Origin: Porticoccaceae bacterium
GTDB lineage: Bacteria; Pseudomonadota; Gammaproteobacteria; Pseudomonadales; Porticoccaceae
Assembly: GCA_019090225.1 (NCBI GenBank)
Contig: JAHRWI010000212.1
Span: forward strand, 1 to 5,543
Length of the DNA: 5,543 nucleotides
Direction: 5' to 3'
Below are positions 5,490-5,543 of this stretch, piece by piece. The stretch's first letter is position 1, and each line of letters begins with the position of its first letter. The notes below the pieces were generated by a model. It was not told the origin of the DNA and made no database searches. It saw only the letters and a program-made list of their open reading frames with translations. The position numbers and the translations under genes were made by a program.

Positions 5490-5543
5490 CTGTCTCTTAT
5501 ACACATCTGACGCTGCCGACGATCGCATAAGTGTAGATCTCGG
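5490..5543. other. Sequencing adapter read-through (Nextera/P5), not genomic
   Basis: CTGTCTCTTATACACATCT (5490-5508) is the reverse complement of the Tn5 mosaic end. GACGCTGCCGACGA (5509-5522) completes the Nextera read-1 adapter. TCGCATAA (5523-5530) fills the 8-base i5 index slot, and GTGTAGATCTCGG (5531-5543) is the start of the reverse-complemented P5 primer. All pieces are in exact order and length. The index read in reverse complement is TTATGCGA, which I recall as Nextera S522. Read in the dehydrogenase frame this gives the well-known contaminant peptide SYTHLTLPTI and a false stop. Confidence 0.98.

Noticed and set aside
5490..5508. Tn5-like transposon end suggesting a mobile element
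   Set aside because: It is the synthetic mosaic end of a sequencing library, followed directly by index and P5 primer; no transposase gene or target duplication is present.

Overview
The window looks like one complete short contig from a Nextera-type library. It is probably an environmental or metagenomic assembly of a gammaproteobacterium, perhaps a marine heterotroph. That placement is inferred from moderate base composition, the gene families, AGG-type ribosome binding sites and a classical lipoprotein signal; no rRNA or marker gene confirms it. The last 54 bases (5490-5543) are not genomic. They are the reverse complement of a Nextera transposase end, an 8-base index and the start of the P5 adapter, so genomic sequence stops at 5489.

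Layout. The minus strand at the left carries the first 80 codons of a biotin-dependent carboxyltransferase (1-241, running off the left edge). Upstream of it on the same strand is a complete SCP-x/Ltp-like thiolase-fold protein (402-1595). A gene-free stretch of about 395 bp follows, with two sets of short tandem repeats. It separates the thiolase from a plus-strand pair: a cyclase-family (PF04199) metal hydrolase (1991-2947) and a small stand-alone Rossmann-type protein of 171 residues (2982-3497). Convergent with that pair, and overlapping its end by 14 bp, is a decayed amidohydrolase (PF04909-like) gene on the minus strand (3484-3769). Its beginning and end remain recognisable but most of the middle is gone. 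Finally, a PQQ-dependent alcohol dehydrogenase precursor with a lipoprotein signal (3974-5489, plus) is cut off by the end of the contig.

How the genes may work together. Carboxyltransferase, thiolase-fold enzyme, cyclase-family hydrolase, amidohydrolase and periplasmic alcohol dehydrogenase are the kinds of enzyme found in accessory catabolic clusters that oxidise an alcohol or cyclic compound and process the product as a CoA thioester. This is inference from families and adjacency; the substrate cannot be read from the sequence. The best leads are the amidohydrolase remnant, the small Rossmann protein tied to the cyclase, the thiolase lacking its nucleophilic cysteine, and the predicted lipid anchor on the dehydrogenase. 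I see no CRISPR array, tRNA, rRNA, insertion sequence or defence system.
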